This document shows positions 4,941-5,834 of a stretch of 5,834 bases of DNA, in pieces; position 1 is the first letter of the stretch; the number at the start of each line of letters is the position of its first letter. The translations under genes were made by a program, and so were the position numbers. Location of the stretch: assembly GCA_002404015.1 (NCBI GenBank), contig DHIW01000036.1, positions 5,181 through 11,014 of the forward strand. The letters are read 5' to 3'. The notes below the pieces were generated by a model. That model was not told the DNA's origin. It saw only the letters and a program-made list of their open reading frames with translations, and did not search any database. The DNA is from Chloroflexi bacterium UBA4736. GTDB lineage: Bacteria > Chloroflexota > Dormibacteria > Dormibacterales > Dormibacteraceae.

Positions 4941-5834
4941 ATGGGCATCAGCACCAAAGAGATCAGCGACGTGATCAAGCAGCGGCTCCGGGACTTCGAG
5001 GCCGAGATGGTGACGGCGGACGTCGGCCGCATCGTGACCGTGGGCGACGGCATCGCCCAGATCTACGGCCTCGCGGGCGCCATGGCCGGCGAGCTGCTCG
5101 AGTTCCCGGGCGAGGTTTACGGGATGGCGCTGAACCTGGAGACGGACCAGGTCCGGGCGGTGATCATGGGGCCCTACGAGCACCTCCAGGAGGGCGACGA
5201 GGTCCGCACCACCGGCCGCATCGTCGAGGTGCCGGTCGGCCCCGAGCTGATCGGCAGGGTCGTGAACCCGCTGGGGCAGCCGCTGGACGGCAAGGGGCCC
5301 ATCAAGACCAAGAAGACGATGCCGATCGAGCGGATCGCCCCCGGTGTCATCACCCGCCAGAGGGTGGACACTCCGGTCCAGACCGGGATCATCGCCATCG
5401 ACGCGATGATCCCGATCGGACGCGGCCAGCGGGAGCTGATCATCGGCGACCGGCAGACGGGCAAGACGGCGATCCTGCTGGACACGATCATCAACCAGAA
5501 GGGCAAGGACCTGGTCTGCATCTACGTGGCGATCGGCCAGAACGCATCCTCCATCGCCCGGGTGGCCGCGACCCTAGAGGAGTACGGCGCGATGGAGTAC
5601 ACGATCATCGTCGCGGCCACCGCCTCCGAGCCCGCGACCCTCAACTACATCGCCCCCTACGCGGGCTGCGCGATGGGCGAGTTCTTCATGGAAGAGGGCA
5701 AGGAGGCGCTCTGCTGCTACGACGACCTGACCAAGCACGCCTGGGCCTACCGAGAGATGTCGCTGACGCTGCGCCGGCCCCCCGGCCGGGAGGCCTACCC
5801 GGGTGACGTGTTCTACCTGCACTCCCGCCTGCTG
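4941..5834 (+). CDS. atpA: F-type ATP synthase subunit alpha, 3'-truncated by the window edge
   Basis: Non-catalytic nucleotide-binding subunit of the F1 head, alternating with beta. The first 298 codons are present, of about 505-550 expected. The N-terminal amphipathic helix ([20 protein letters not shown]) that binds delta is followed by the beta-barrel domain ([17 protein letters not shown]) and the nucleotide domain with the Walker A loop GDRQTGKT at residues 169-176 (Lys175, the same number as in E. coli) and the Walker B strand ending YDDLTK (Y260, D261, D262). The window ends inside [19 protein letters not shown], a very conserved stretch. Nothing in the visible part departs from a working alpha subunit. 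Gamma, beta and epsilon genes should follow. Confidence 0.98.
   Translation, partial: MGISTKEISDVIKQRLRDFEAEMVTADVGRIVTVGDGIAQIYGLAGAMAGELLEFPGEVYGMALNLETDQVRAVIMGPYEHLQEGDEVRTTGRIVEVPVGPELIGRVVNPLGQPLDGKGPIKTKKTMPIERIAPGVITRQRVDTPVQTGIIAIDAMIPIGRGQRELIIGDRQTGKTAILLDTIINQKGKDLVCIYVAIGQNASSIARVAATLEEYGAMEYTIIVAATASEPATLNYIAPYAGCAMGEFFMEEGKEALCCYDDLTKHAWAYREMSLTLRRPPGREAYPGDVFYLHSRLL

Noticed and set aside
5715..5780. Unusual residues CC before YDDL and [12 protein letters not shown] in alpha
   Set aside because: The stretch differs from E. coli, but TKxAxAYRxxSL variants are normal in actinobacterial alpha subunits and the nucleotide-binding residues are kept.

Overview
The window is an ordinary but informative chromosomal segment from a high-GC bacterium, most likely an actinobacterium (Actinomycetota), possibly a deep or uncultured lineage. 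Two things point that way. The c-subunit of the ATP synthase carries the block [12 protein letters not shown] followed by GLVEA-YFINL, which from memory is very close to mycobacterial AtpE. The gene order glyA - wecA/rfe - small membrane proteins - atpB-E-F-H-A is the one known from actinobacteria such as Streptomyces. No database search was possible, so the taxonomic call is inference. Unlike mycobacteria, the b and delta subunits are separate genes.

Layout, all on the + strand: bases 1-1071 hold the 3' six-sevenths of a serine hydroxymethyltransferase gene (glyA). Bases 1076-2224 encode a polyprenyl-phosphate N-acetylhexosamine-1-phosphate transferase (WecA/TagO/Rfe family). Bases 2238-2453 and 2470-2796 encode two small membrane proteins of the AtpZ and AtpI types that precede ATP synthase operons. 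Then come atpB (subunit a, 2793-3617), atpE (subunit c, 3628-3873), atpF (subunit b, 3873-4406), atpH (delta, 4387-4920) and the first 298 codons of atpA (alpha, 4941-5834). The genes for gamma, beta and epsilon are expected just beyond the right edge. There is no gap larger than 20 bases, no terminator hairpin, and no RNA gene, mobile element or CRISPR array that I can see.

The genes look like one transcription unit with tight translational coupling: 4-base spacing glyA/wecA, ATGA overlap atpI/atpB, TAGTG overlap atpE/atpF and a 20-base overlap atpF/atpH. AtpB, E and F form the membrane Fo motor. AtpH joins the b stalk to the alpha/beta head. AtpI and AtpZ are thought to help c-ring assembly or Mg2+/Ca2+ supply. 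GlyA (one-carbon metabolism) and WecA (first lipid-linked step of a wall glycan) are conserved neighbours rather than parts of the synthase.

I did not find a new system. The points most worth a second look are substitutions in otherwise conserved sites: the SHMT lysine loop reads TTTTQKTLRGAWGG instead of the usual TTTTHKTLRGPRGG; subunit a reads RLFFN instead of RLFGN after the essential arginine; and subunit c has Met at the position where Met is linked to natural bedaquiline resistance in some mycobacteria.
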